From Portunus trituberculatus (lineage: Eukaryota; Arthropoda; Malacostraca; Decapoda; Portunidae): DNA of 64,000 bases. The stretch lies in assembly GCF_017591435.1 (NCBI RefSeq), contig NC_059294.1:16357559-16421558 (forward strand). The letters are read 5' to 3'. The translations under genes and the position numbers were made by a program. Below are positions 51,742-62,556 of this stretch, one piece after another (the stretch's first letter is position 1; the number at the start of each line of letters is the position of its first letter). Under the pieces are notes generated by a model. That model ran no database searches. It was not told the DNA's origin and saw nothing but the letters and a program-made list of their open reading frames with translations.

Positions 51742-51922
51742 AAAGCGCAAGCCATTGTTATTCTTACAACAGCGAAGGATCAACTGGCTGCGATGGACTG
51801 GTGGGGTGCGTGGGGCAGCGGGAAGGATGAAAGCGCAGGACAATGTTATTCTTATGACAGCGAAGGATTGACTGGCTGGCTGCGGTGGACCGGTGGGGGT
51901 GTGTGGGGCAGCGGGAATGATG
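51742..51922. repeat. ~90-bp tandem duplication in T5
   Basis: Unit 1 51,742-51,829 and unit 2 51,830-51,922, both AAAGCGCARG..TGTTATTCTT..GCAGCGGGAADGATG. Unit 2 has an extra GGCT and several substitutions. It lies in the 5' UTR side of the transposase. Confidence 0.85.
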
Positions 51923-52206
51923 AGGCCTTTTTTGTTTATAACCACGTGGACGGACGTTCAACTAATAGGTATTTTTTCAAGTATAAAGTCAAACTTTTGC
52001 ATTCAATTATTGAAAAGTTCGACTATTTAGACGTTCGAGAATTGAGTCTCCACTGTATTTGTAAGTGACGCCATGGACCCTGTGCTATAGCGAAAAAATT
52101 CTCAGAATGAATCTATGAATACATATGTATAAAACCCGTGAAACAGTGAGGCCACAAATGTCGAACACTGTACAGTAATACCTTGATAAACGAGCTACTT
52201 AAGATA

Positions 52207-53478
52207 CAGTAATACTCCGCTTAACAAGCAGGATAGGGGTGTCAAAGCTGTTCGTAGAGTGAAAATTCGTTAAGCGGACGTAATTTTCCCATAGGAAATA
52301 ATGGAAATAGGGGGGATGCATTTTGGGCTGGTCCCCAACATACCACATGGGTAAAAAAAAGAAATTATATATACGTTTGGCAGCATATTGGGCCACCGGT
52401 GTACCACTACTTTTATGATGTCATATGAGTCATTGGAAGTTCTACGTACAAATTCTCTCACATTCTTGCATTCATGTTCACAAAACATTTCTACTAGCTT
52501 TTTACAAACCTTGCCCCCAAGAAAGGATTTTTTTGTAATGCATAAAGTGAAATCTTACATGGAATACCAAAAAATAAAGCAGAGATGAAGACGAAGCGAG
52601 AGACTCGCAGCCACTCGGCCGCTTCTTCTTCTTCTTGAGACCCTTTTAGCTTGGCGTGTTGTCTTTCCCCGTGATATTTGTTTTCACTCCTCTATTGCCT
52701 GCTATAATGGATATCATATCTTAGTATTCATATACACTCATGCCATGAGGATAACCTCGACTCCGTGGCACTGAGTGATAGTGAATTACCAATGGAAAAC
52801 AATGGTATTTCATTAGTAATTCACTACCACTCAGTGCCACGGAGTCAAGGTTATCCTCATGGCATGAGCGTATATGAATACTAAGATATGATATCCATTA
52901 TAGCAGGCAATAGAGGAGTGGAAACATAAACATCATGATGAAAGTAACACGCAAGCAAAAGGGTCACAAGAAGAAGAAGCAGCCGAGTGGTCGTCTCCCG
53001 CTGCCTGTGGCTGATCTCATCTCTGCTTTATTTTTTGGTATTCCAGGTAAGATTTCACTTTATGCATTACAAAACAATCCTTTCTTGGGAGCAAGGTTTG
53101 TAAAAAGCTAATAGAAATGTTGTTTTGTGAACATAAATGCATATATAAAACAGTAACACCACCTCCAGAGGTGGTGTTCCCAGCAATCTCAGAGCAACCT
53201 GATAGCAACCTTGTCACCGCCCCTCCAAGCGTTCATGGATGCCATTTCGCTGCAGGAGGTTGCTCTGACGTTGTTAAAGAATCTTGGATCCAGCTCGAGG
53301 AGCGCTAGAGACAGAGATGGGGAGCCAGCCAATCACAGCGAAGCTACCGTGTTCGGTCCCTCACCTGGCAAATTCAAACCCAGAAAATTCGCTAAAACGG
53401 ATGTGGTTGTACATTATGCACTTTTTGGTCTAACTTTATATAGTACGTTAAACCGGAAATTCGTTAGACGAACGTTCG
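52207..53478. mobile_element. Tigger-like element containing a large palindrome
   Basis: It begins CAGTAATACTCCGCTTAACA after TA (52,205-06); the 34 bases before it hold another such end, CAGTAATACCTTGATAAACG (52,173). Inner GAAAATTCGTTAAGCGG and, at the far side, GGAAATTCGTTAGACGAAC (53,455-53,473) look like inverted terminal-region motifs. The right terminus is cut by piggyBac-like PB3 at TTAA (53,479). Confidence 0.55.
52466..53140. repeat. Large imperfect palindrome, ~330-bp arms
   Basis: The left arm (52,466-52,789) and the complement of the right arm (52,816-53,140) pair along their length. Inner parts are nearly perfect (CCTCGACTCCGTGGCACTGA; ATATCATATCTTAGTATTCA). Outer parts are also clear (ATAAAGCAGAGATGA; CTTACATGGAATACC). 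The loop is about 26 bp. The arms differ by small indels such as CTTCTTCTTCTTCTT against AAGAAGAAGAAG. Confidence 0.9.
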
Positions 53479-53482
53479 TTAA

Positions 53483-54010
53483 CCCTTATGTTCCGGCGAT
53501 CGTATATGAACGATTGCATCAGTGCATCCATAGCGACGACAATCATTCGCATCTCATGTTTGAGCTCCACACGCGGTTTCTTGACTCAGATGGCGAGTGG
53601 AAGTATCTGGCTTCTTTTTCCACCCGTAGTGTTGCCACTAGCTCTGTATATTTAGGGGTAACGAAGCTATTCTCCCATTCTGAGGACGACACTTGGCAAC
53701 CCCAGCGACCCGCCATGTCGAAAGCACCCTGATAAGAGCGAAGGGACGTCTCAGTTCATAACTCACTATGGAACAAAACAGATAATTTCTATTTAGCAGT
53801 GCTTCTGAGCCTGACTACAGTGACAGTGATTATGAAGAAGAAACTGAAGAAAGCAAAGACAGCAGTAGTGAAGACTCGGAAAATGATTCAGAGGATCCAC
53901 CTGTTTTCTCAGAACAGAGAGAAGACAGAGATAATGGTGATGGAGAACAGACTCCAAACATCGTATTGAGAACCCAGAGTGGCTCATGGAGAGGTAGGCG
54001 TGCCTCTCGT

Positions 54011-54036
<26 letters not shown>
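53483..54036 (+). mobile_element. piggyBac-like element PB3, left part
   Basis: TTAA (53,479-53,482) is followed by CCCTTATGTTCCGGCGATCG, then inverted subterminal GATCGTATATGAACGATTGC. After a GC-rich leader it encodes an acidic N-terminus typical of piggyBac transposases (53,768-54,036). It breaks off at the inverted duplication next to LINE A4. The right end was not found within the window. Confidence 0.75.
53768..54036 (+). pseudogene. piggyBac-type transposase, N-terminal acidic region
   Basis: ATG at 53,768 reads MEQNR then TAA (53,783). In the same frame it continues SASEPDYSDSDYEEETEESK, DSSSEDSENDSEDPPVFSEQ and ends SGSWRGRRASRVLGRQSRRP. The Asp/Glu/Ser-rich start followed by a basic linker is the usual N-terminus of piggyBac transposases; the DDD catalytic core is absent because the element is interrupted. 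The premature TAA suggests decay before interruption. Confidence 0.7.
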
Positions 54037-54201
<165 letters not shown>

Positions 54202-54247
54202 TTACATAGTTGTATTTACCTAGTTGTAGTTTTACAGGGCATGGGCT

Positions 54248-55971
54248 TTATGCTCGTGTGGCCCCGTCTCCATATCTACACTTATCCAATCTTACTTTAA
54301 AAGTATGCACACTCGTTGCAGACACTACTTCTTCATTTAAACTGTTCCACGTCTCAAAACATCTTTGCGGGAAACTATATCTTTTAACATCTCTCAGACA
54401 TCTTCCTTTTCTCAGCTTTTTACTATGCAATCTTGTGCTTCGGATGTCATATTCTTCTCTCAGGATCAGTTTCTCATTATCTACTTGGTCCATTCCATTG
54501 ATCAATTTAAAAACTTGTATCAGGTCTCCTCTCTCCCTTCTTTGTTCCAGGGTTGGTAGATCCATAGCCTTTAGTCTCTCCTCATATGTCATCCCTTCAA
54601 AATCTAGGACCATTCTTGTAGCCATTTTTTGTAGTCTCTCCAATTTCCTTATGTGTTTCTTTTTATGAGGGGTCCACACTACTCCTGCATATTCCAATCT
54701 GGGTCTTATTATAGTACTTATCAATTTCTTCATCATTTCTTTGTCCATGTAGTGAAATGCTACTCCAATATTCCTTAACAAATTATATGTTTCTCTAAAA
54801 ATTTTATCAATATGGCTTACTGGTTGATTGTTTTCTTCCATCGTCACTCCTAAGTCCTTTACCTTTTTTACTTTCTCCAGTTCTACTCCATCTCCCATCT
54901 TATAGATTAACACGGGTCGTCTTTCACTCTTTCCCATTTCCATGACATGGCTTTTGTCCACATTGAATTCCATTTCCCACTTTTTGCTCCATTCCCATAT
55001 CTTATTTAGGTCTTCTTGCAGTATTTCACAATCCTCTTTTTGTTTTATAACTCTGCACAGTTTCGTATCATCTGCAAACAGATTTATGTAGCTGTTCACT
55101 CCTTCTGGCATGTCATTAATATAAATGAGGAAAAGTATTCGTGCCAATACTGACCCTTGTGGCACTCCGCTTTCTACTGCTCTCCACTTGGACTTCATAT
55201 CTTTAACTACCGTCCTTATTTCTCTCCCCCTCAAATAATTCTCCATCCATCTCAATGTGCTTCCTTTTAAGCCACCCTTCTCCTCTAACTTCTATAGTAA
55301 TCTTGCATGTGGCACTTTGTCAAACACCTTTTTTAAATACAGTCAACCCATCCCTCTATCTCTTGTACTCTATCAACTATTCTAGAATAGAAACTCAATA
55401 AATTAGTTACACACGACCGTCTTTTCCTAAAACCAAATTGGCTATTTGATATTAATTTGTTGTCTTCAAGGAACTCGATCAATTGTTTCTTTATTACTCT
55501 TTCACACATCTTGCATATTACACTAGTTAGTGATACCGGTCTGTAATTTAAAGGTTCTTCCTTCCTTCCACTCTTATATATGGGAACCACCTCAGCTCTT
55601 TTCCATTCTACTTGTACTGTTCCATTTTCTATTGAGCATTTTATGATGTTGTATATAGGACTTGCTAGTTCTTCCCTACATTCTTTTAGTATTCTGCCTG
55701 AGACTTCATCTGGTCCCATTGCCTTGTCTTCATCCAGTTCCTTCATTAATTCTTTTATTTCAAGCTTGGTTACTTTAATCTCTTTCATATAGACTGTCTC
55801 TCTATTACCCTGCGGCCTTTCAAATTTAGATTCCTTAGTAAAGACCTCCTGGAATTTATCATTTAATAGTTCTGCCATAATTTTTGGGTCTTCCACCATC
55901 CCGTTCTCTCCTTTTAACCTTTCTATTGTTTCTCTTTGTCTAATTTTTCCATTTATGAATCTATAGAACAA
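54248..55971 (-). pseudogene. LINE A4 reverse transcriptase
   Basis: Two long frames: 55,333-55,971 (MFYRFINGKIRQRETIERLK.., DKAMGPDEVSGRILKECREE, NYRPVSLTSVICKMCERV, QFGFRKRRSCVTNLLSFYSR) and 54,248-55,255 (335 codons; SGVPQGSVLARILFLIYIND, LFADDTKLC with both catalytic Asp, EFNVDKSHVMEMGKSERRP, LEYAGVVWTPHKKKHIRKLE, YGDGATRA). Between them about 80 bp have lost the YLDLKKAFDK codons and shifted frame. The C-terminal 335 residues are intact. Confidence 0.92.
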
Positions 55972-56872
55972 TTATGGTTGCTCCTTACATTTTTCTACAA
56001 TGTCCTTTTCAAAGTTCTTTTCCTCTTCCTTCCTCACCTTAACATATTCATTTCTCGCTGCCTTGAAATTTTCCTTATTTGTTGGATTTCTATTTCTCCT
56101 CCACCTTTTCCATGCTCCATCTCTTTTCTCCTTTGCCCTAGCACACCTTCCATTAAACCAATCTTTCTTTCCTTCTTCTTTAGGTCTATATTTCGGGACA
56201 TGTTCCCTGACTCTTGTTTTATATATTTCCAAAAATAAGTTATACTTCTCTTGCATCGTCTCTGAGTTTTCCATCTCCTCCCAGTTTACGTTTTTAAAAT
56301 AAGTCCTGAGATTCTCAATATCAGCCTTTCTATAGTTTAATCGGTCTCCTTTGTATGAATCGTCTCTATCTTCCTTTCCCTCTTCTATATCTATTTCTAA
56401 TATTACATGGTCACTCTTTCCCAATGGGCACTTATATCTTATATCATCATTCATTTGTATACCCCTTGTAAAAACTAGGTCCAATCTCGCCGGCTCGTCG
56501 TTTCCTCTGAATCTTGTGCATTCCTTTACTCTCTGGTCCATCATATTGTCTATCATTAGGTTCAAGAATCTTTCTCCCAGGCTTCTTCCCCATACCACTT
56601 TCATAATTTTCCCAGTCCACTTCTTTACAGTTGAAATCTCTTACTAATAAAACTTTTTTCCTTTCTTTAACGATTCTCGTTAGACTCCTTATTGTGTCAT
56701 CTATCATGTCTCTATATTCTTGATTGGTCCATGAATTTGTTTTTGGTGGCACATATGTTACAATGATTGTTAACTCTTTTTTATTAATATGCATCTTAAC
56801 ATACAATACTTCTGCTTTTCCTTCCCCACATTCCACTTGGTTTATCACTATCTTCTTCCCTAACATTATCAT
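55972..56872 (-). pseudogene. LINE A4 endonuclease (C-terminal part) and linker
   Basis: VTYVPPKTNSWTNQEYRDMI and VLLVRDFNCKEVDWENYES (GDFNC changed to RDFNC) are in the frame 56,447-56,872. After a shift near 56,590, ARLDLVFTRGIQMNDDIRYK and GKSDHVILEIDIEEGKEDRD (SDH intact), then linker KYRPKEEGKKDWFNGRCARA. It ends QP then TAA at 55,971 (CAATTATGG; Leu codon in other copies). Confidence 0.88.
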
Positions 56873-56885
56873 GACTCCTCCTCCT

Positions 56886-56888
<3 letters not shown>

Positions 56889-56960
<72 letters not shown>
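56889..56960. repeat. (GT)n between LINE A4 and LINE C2
   Basis: 36 units. It is the tail of C2 and the landing tract of A4. Confidence 0.95.
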
Positions 56961-56962
<2 letters not shown>

Positions 56963-57520
56963 TTACCTAATTGTATTTACCTAATTGTAACATACGGGAA
57001 AAGAGCTATGCTCGTACTGTCCCGTCTCCATATCTACTAATGTCCAGCTTTTTCTTAAAATCATGAATATTCCTTGTTGACCACTTCCACGTCTAAACTA
57101 TTCCATGCTTCCACCCTTCTATGAGGAAGCTATATTTTTTCACATCTCTCCTATAAGTGGCCATTTTTAGTTTTTTCCCATGCCCTCTCGACATTCTTTC
57201 ATTCCACATACACAGTTCTTCCCTATCCATTTTTCCATGCCAATCATCACTCTGTATATTGCTATCAGGTCTCCCCTTTCTCTTCTGTTTTCCAGGGTCA
57301 AGTTGCATTCTGTTCAGTCTGTCTTCATAAGTCAAATCTCTTAAGTCAGGCACCATTTTTGTTGCAGTCCTCTGTACTTTCTCTAGTTTCCTTATGTGTT
57401 TCTTTAAGTTCAGCCCACTGTATTGTTGCATATTCAAGCCTCGGTCTTATCATTGCAGTAATTATTTTCTTCATCATTTCTTCATCTAAATATCTGAACG
57501 CCACTCTTATGTTCCTCAAT

Positions 57521-57522
<2 letters not shown>
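56961..57522 (-). mobile_element. LINE family C, 3' part (C2)
   Basis: Two TACCTAATTGTA motifs and the family-C 3' UTR (GAAAAGAGCTATGCTCGTAC on the plus strand), then RT C-terminal coding: KKHIRKLEKVQRTATKMVPD and LRDLTYEDRLNRMQLD in the frame 57,093-57,437, then shifted. 5'-truncated at an (AC)n tract. Longer version of C1. Confidence 0.85.

Positions 57523-58006
<484 letters not shown>

Positions 58007-58058
<52 letters not shown>
58007..58058. repeat. (GT)n tail of LINE B2
   Basis: 26 units between the B2 3' end and the first base of SINE S1b. Confidence 0.95.
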
Positions 58059-58062
<4 letters not shown>

Positions 58063-58103
58063 ACTTATTTGTATTTACCTATTTGTGTATTACAGGGCTC
58101 GAG

Positions 58104-59573
58104 CTAAGCTCTCTGTGTCCTGTCTCCTTGTTCACTCCTGTCATATTTCTCTTTCATCTGATTGACACACACTGCATCAACGACATCACTGCTCAGTTTA
58201 TTCCACTTATCAATACTACGATGCGGGAAACTGTATTTTCTCACGTCATTTAGACAGATGTCTTTTATTAATTTTTTTCCATGTCCCCGGAGATGATTAC
58301 TTGTGGTCACCTTTATCAACTCTCTGTCCAATATGTCAATCTTGTTCACCAATTTATAAATAGTTATCATGTCTCCTCTTGTTCTTCTCTCTTCTAATGT
58401 GGTCAGCCCCAGTTTCCTCAGTCTTTCCTCATAGTCTAACTCCCTGAGTCCTGGTACCATCCTTGTTGCCAGCCTCTGTACCCTTTCCATCTTCTTCACA
58501 TTTTTCTTCATATGCAGTGACCAGACACAAGCTGCATATTCTAACTGGGGTCTTATTAAGGTACATAATATCTTCTTCATCATTTCTTCATCTAGGTAGT
58601 GAAATGCAAGGCCAATATTTTGAAGCATGTTATATGTTTTCCCAAATATCTTGTTAATGTGTTTCTCCAGTGGCAAAGTGTTTTGCACGGTTACTCCTAA
58701 GTCTTTCTCCTCATTGGTCTCTTCAATTTTCTCATCACCCAGCCTGTAATACCTGTTTGGTCTGTATCTACTTCTTCCCATTTTCATAACATGGCTCTTG
58801 TTTATATTAAATTCCATCTGCCACTCTTTACTCCACTCATATATTTTATCAAGATCTTCCTGTAACTTGTTACAATCTTCCACATTCTTTACTCTCCTAA
58901 TAATTTTAGTATCGTCCACAAACATGTTCATGTAACTGTCAATTCCTACTGACATATCATTAACATAAATCAAAAACATGATGGGACCAAGCACTGACCC
59001 TTGTGGAACTCCGCTGGTTACCTTCTTCCACTCGGACTTCCTTCCTCTCACCACTGTTCTCAATTCTCTTCCCACTAAGTAATTTTCCATCCATTTTGCT
59101 AGTTTATCATTTACTCTTCCAATCTTCTTTAGTTTCCACATCAGTCTATTGTGTGATACTTTATCAAAGGCCTTTCTCAAGTCCAGGTAGATAGCATCCA
59201 CCCATCCCTCTCTATGTTGTAGTATGTCAGTCATTCTTGAATAAAAACATAATAAATTGGATACGCACGATCTTCCTTTTCTGAAACCAAACTGTCTTTC
59301 ACTCAGAATGTTTTCACTTTCTAGATACTCACTCCACTTAGTTTTAATTACTTCTTCACATACCTTGCACAATATACTAGTCAACGATACTGGTCTATAA
59401 TTTAGCGGTTCCATTCTACTACCATTCTTATATATAGGCACAATGTCAGCTCTTTTCCACTCCTTCGGGACTATTCCTGTTCGTATGGAGGTTTCCACAA
59501 TATCAAATATGGTGTTCAACAATTGATCCTTACATTCTTTTAGCAACCTCCCAGATATGCCATCAGGCCCCAT
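58104..59573 (-). pseudogene. LINE B2 reverse transcriptase
   Basis: 489 open codons to the natural stop. Motifs: MGPDGISGRLLKECKDQLLN, NYRPVSLTSILCKVCEEVIK, QFGFRKGRSCVSNLLCFYSR, IYLDLRKAFDKVSHNRLMWK, SGVPQGSVLGPIMFLIYVND. The catalytic box is FVDD (58,911-58,922), with both Asp kept but Ala changed to Val. Then EFNINKSHVMKMGRSRYRPN, LEYAACVWSLHMKKNVKKME, LDYEERLRKLGLTTLEERRT and GDRTQRA at the C-terminus. This is a complete RT plus C-terminal block of the CR1 group. The start at MGPDG is not native; it follows the TGA. Confidence 0.93.
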
Positions 59574-60007
59574 TCATTTATTAATATCCAAATTGCTTAT
59601 AATTTTCCTTACATCTTCCTTAGTAACCACGATGTCCTGCATTTGCTTTATTTCCGTAGGCCTTTCTCCTATAAAATGCTCCTCCTTTGTAAACACTTTG
59701 CAAAAGTTGTCATTAAAAATTTCAGCTATATCTCTAGCATCCTCATATACTTCTTCCCCATTTTTAACCTTTTCTATTGCCTCCCTTATATTTAGTTTTC
59801 CATTTATGAATTTGTAAAACATTTTAGGGTCACTATCACAGTTTTCCACCACCCTCTGTTCATATTCCTTTTGTGCTGTTCTCCTTACTTCAACATATCT
59901 ATTCCTTGCTGTTTTGTAAACTTCTCTTGATAATACATCACTGTTTTTCTTAAGTTTCTTCCATGCCTTTTCTTTGTTCTTTTTGCTTCTTCACAATTTC
60001 TATTAAA
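59574..60007 (-). pseudogene. LINE B2 linker before the RT
   Basis: After the TAG comes FNRNCEEA, then a frameshift near 59,985, then MVENCDSDPKMFYKFINGKL and DARDIAEIFNDNFCKVFTKE. It ends with a Ser-to-TGA change (59,571-59,573; B1 has TCA). Confidence 0.85.
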
Positions 60008-61405
60008 CTACTGTTTATTATTTAAAGTCCTCTTTCTATGATATGGCATAAACTTTTTCAGAGCAGAGTTATATAAATCCATAAATTTATCGTATTTCAA
60101 TTGTATATCCCTTTCCTGGTAAACCACCGACCAGTCAGTTTCATTAAAGAACTCCCTTATATGGTTATAATTTGCCCTAATATAATTTAATTTTTCCTCC
60201 CTGCGTTCCACAATCTTATTTGTGCTTAATTCCGTATCCAGCTCAAAGCTTAGGACATCATGATCACTTTTCCCCAAGGGACATTCATGTTCAATTTCCT
60301 CTTTTAGAGAGATGCCCCTGGTAAATACCAAATCCAACCTTGCTGCAACATCTTGTACCCTGCATTTTCTTGGTGATCTCACCCACTGTGTCATCAAGTG
60401 ATTTGTTGCTACATTTAACAATTCCTTTGCCCACTCACCACCGTTCACCACTTCGTAGTCCTCCCACACTATTTCTTTACAATTAAAGTCCCCGACTATC
60501 ATCACTCTATCCTTTCTGATGAGTTCTTGCTTCATTCTGTCTAGAGTATTTCTCATCACCATTTCATACTGTTCATATTCCCAAGCACTGGTTCTGGGTG
60601 GTATGTATACTGTTATAATATTAATGTCCCTCTTACCATCTGTTATAAGCATACATATCACTTCCTCATTTCTCTTACTATAGTTCACCTCCTTCACTAT
60701 CAGATCTTTCTTAGTAAGAACCATTATACCACCACCTCCTTTATTTTTTCTATCACTTCTCCATACTTTGTAGTGTTTTGCATCAAACCAGTCTAGCTTT
60801 ATTTCGGGCCTTAGCTTTGTTTCCACCACACACATTATGTCAGGTTCATTATTTCTTAGGTAATTCATACATTCTAGCCTCTTAGACAGAAATCCATCTA
60901 TATTCATGTAAGTCACTTGTATTCCATTCCTAGTCTCTTTCTTCCATGTAATGTCTATTCCGTCTGTTTTATCCACCACTTCTTTAGCCTCCCATTTCTC
61001 ATCCTCAAAAAAAAACTTGGTCTTTTCCTCCTCTGTTCTTTCGTCATTCCTCTCTCTCACTTCAGTTACAAGCTCTTTCATTTTCATTCGTTCATCCTGT
61101 GACATATTTCTTCTTATGTAAATTATTTTGGTTTCCTCAGAGTCCTTAAGTTTCCAAGCCCTCCTCAGCAAGTCCTCAGCTGCCACCTGAGACTTTAATT
61201 TCAATTCTAATGGTATATTCTTGCCTTTCTCAAAAGCTCCTAATCTCACACTTTCTTCTACCTCAGCATATAGGCCCTCTTCCTCTACTGAGATCTTATT
61301 CAGTAAAGACTTAATCCTGTCATTTTCCTTATCCCTCCTATCCTGCCAGTTCCTGTCAGTTTCCTCCCTCAATCCTGTTATGATAATGCATTTTTTTCTT
61401 TTCAA
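60008..61405 (-). pseudogene. LINE B2 RNA-binding-like domain and endonuclease
   Basis: An open frame of 465 codons. Residues about 1-120: KCIIITGLREETDRNWQDRR, VRLGAFEKGKNIPLELKLKS and IIYIRRNMSQDERMKMKELV, comparable to the LINE ORF1 C-terminal domain but fused here upstream of the endonuclease. Residues about 165-400: EEP endonuclease with VTYMNIDGFLSKRLECMNYL, IMCVVETKLRPEIKLDWFDA, NKGGGGIMVLTKK, TVYIPPRTSAWEYEQYEMVM, VMIVGDFNCKEIVWEDYEVV, AARLDLVFTRGISLKEE and PLGKSDHDVLSFELD. All catalytic positions are intact. It ends at a Trp-to-TAG change (60,005-60,007). Confidence 0.92.
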
Positions 61406-61910
61406 TAATGTCTCTCACCACATACTCATTTTCCTTTAGTGCCTTTACCATTTCACTCTGCATAATCACTTTATTTTCCTCTTCCTGCTTTTTCACTATC
61501 TCCCTAAAGGACCTTTATACCTCCTGATGTTCATGGTTCACTTCTTTCATCCTGGCATCAATTAGGTTAAGGCATTCCTCCTTCCTCAAGTCCCCTTCGG
61601 ATATTTTCTTCTCCATTTCTAGGGGTTTAGCCTTCATCTCTTCACATTGTTTCCTTAGTTGTTGGTTTCCTTCCTCCATTTCTAATTTTCCCCTCAATAG
61701 CTCTTTGTTCTCTATCGTTAACAAATAGATCTCTTTTTTGAAGGAATCGTTCTCCGCTATGACTCTATCCAGTTTTTCTTCTATGGATAAAATGTTTAGG
61801 AACTTACTTTCTAATGCCTGAATTCTTGCATCCATATCTAATTTCTCCAGTCCTTTTGGAGTAGTCACAAACCCTTCAAAGTCCTGGGCTTGTCGAGGCG
61901 TGGACGCCAT
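61392..61910 (-). pseudogene. LINE B2 N-terminal coiled-coil region
   Basis: The conserved start is Met at 61,910 (MASTPRQAQDFEGFVTTPKG), matching B1 (MVSRQARDFEGF); the upstream in-frame Met at 61,964 lies in the 5' UTR. A heptad coiled coil spans most of it (MDARIQALESKFLNILSIEE, LLTIENKELLRGKLEMEEGN). A CAA codon has become TAA at 61,512-61,514. The frame then runs EIVKKQEEENK..ENEYVVRD to an extra A near 61,392. Confidence 0.85.
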
Positions 61911-62125
61911 GATTGTTATCGTCAGCTGATTACGGCCAAAACAATCACCACCCACACTCTCCACTCAGGGACCACTCTCCATATCCCGCTTGAAAATGGC
62001 CCACTTTCTACACTATGCGACAGTAGGATATTAACAGGACATTAACACAGAGATACCCGGGCCCTGTAACACCATAGGTAGTTTCTCCTCTTCCCATCCA
62101 CAGCCGAGACGAGCCTCTCTCTCGG

Positions 62126-62126
<1 letters not shown>

Positions 62127-62216
<90 letters not shown>
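62127..62216. repeat. (GT)n between LINE B2 and SINE S1c
   Basis: 45 units. On the minus strand it is the tail of S1c and the landing tract of B2. Confidence 0.95.
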
Positions 62217-62217
<1 letters not shown>

Positions 62218-62484
62218 TTCACCTTGGTCATCTGCTGGTCACCTAGCCAGTCTTCCCCATTATGGAGCGAGCTCAGAGCTCATAGACCGATCTTCAGGTA
62301 GGACTGACACCACAACACACTCCACACACCGGGAAAGCGAGGCCACAACCCCTCAAGTTACATCCCGTACCTATTTACTGCTAGGTGAACAAGGGCCACA
62401 CATTAAGAGGTTTGCCCATTTGCCTCGCCGCTTACCGGGATTCAACCCAGCCCTCTCGATTGTGAGTCAAGGCTAACCACTACA

Positions 62485-62486
<2 letters not shown>
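62217..62486 (-). mobile_element. tRNA-derived SINE, family 1, diverged subfamily (S1c)
   Basis: Minus-strand head GGTGTAGTGGTTAGCCTTGA, B-box region GGTTGAATCCC, and a body with CCTAGCAGTAAATAGGTACG and GATGTAACTTGAGGGGTTGT that aligns loosely with S1a/S1b. (AC)n lies on both sides. The clear divergence from S1a shows the SINE1-to-LINE-B adjacency seen at both loci arose independently. Confidence 0.75.

Positions 62487-62554
<68 letters not shown>
62487..62554. repeat. (GT)n tail of LINE B3
   Basis: 34 units between the B3 3' end and SINE S1c. Confidence 0.95.

Positions 62555-62556
<2 letters not shown>

Larger units (their letters stand above)
50865..52055 (-). mobile_element. Tigger-type element T5 nested in T4
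   Basis: Termini CAGTGGAGACTCAATACTCG (50,865-50,884) and complement CAGTGGAGACTCAATTCTCG (52,036-52,055), 19 of 20 matching, with TA on both sides (50,863-64 and 52,056-57). Subterminal GTTTGACTATTGA and GTTCGACTATTTAG motifs also pair. It is 1,191 bp, about half of a full element, with transposase remnants on the minus strand. Confidence 0.9.
58059..62126 (-). mobile_element. LINE family B, full length, best-preserved copy (B2)
   Basis: 5' UTR 61,911-62,126, one long coding region with only a handful of disabling changes, and the 3' UTR GGGCCCTGTAATACACAAAT.. with AGGTAAATAC. On its sense strand it is preceded and followed by (AC)n. No internal insertions. Suitable reference for family B. 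Confidence 0.92.

Noticed and set aside
53211..53732. 173-codon open frame running across the Tigger-like flank into PB3
   Set aside because: It crosses the TTAA junction of two different transposons and has no recognisable domain; a chance frame.
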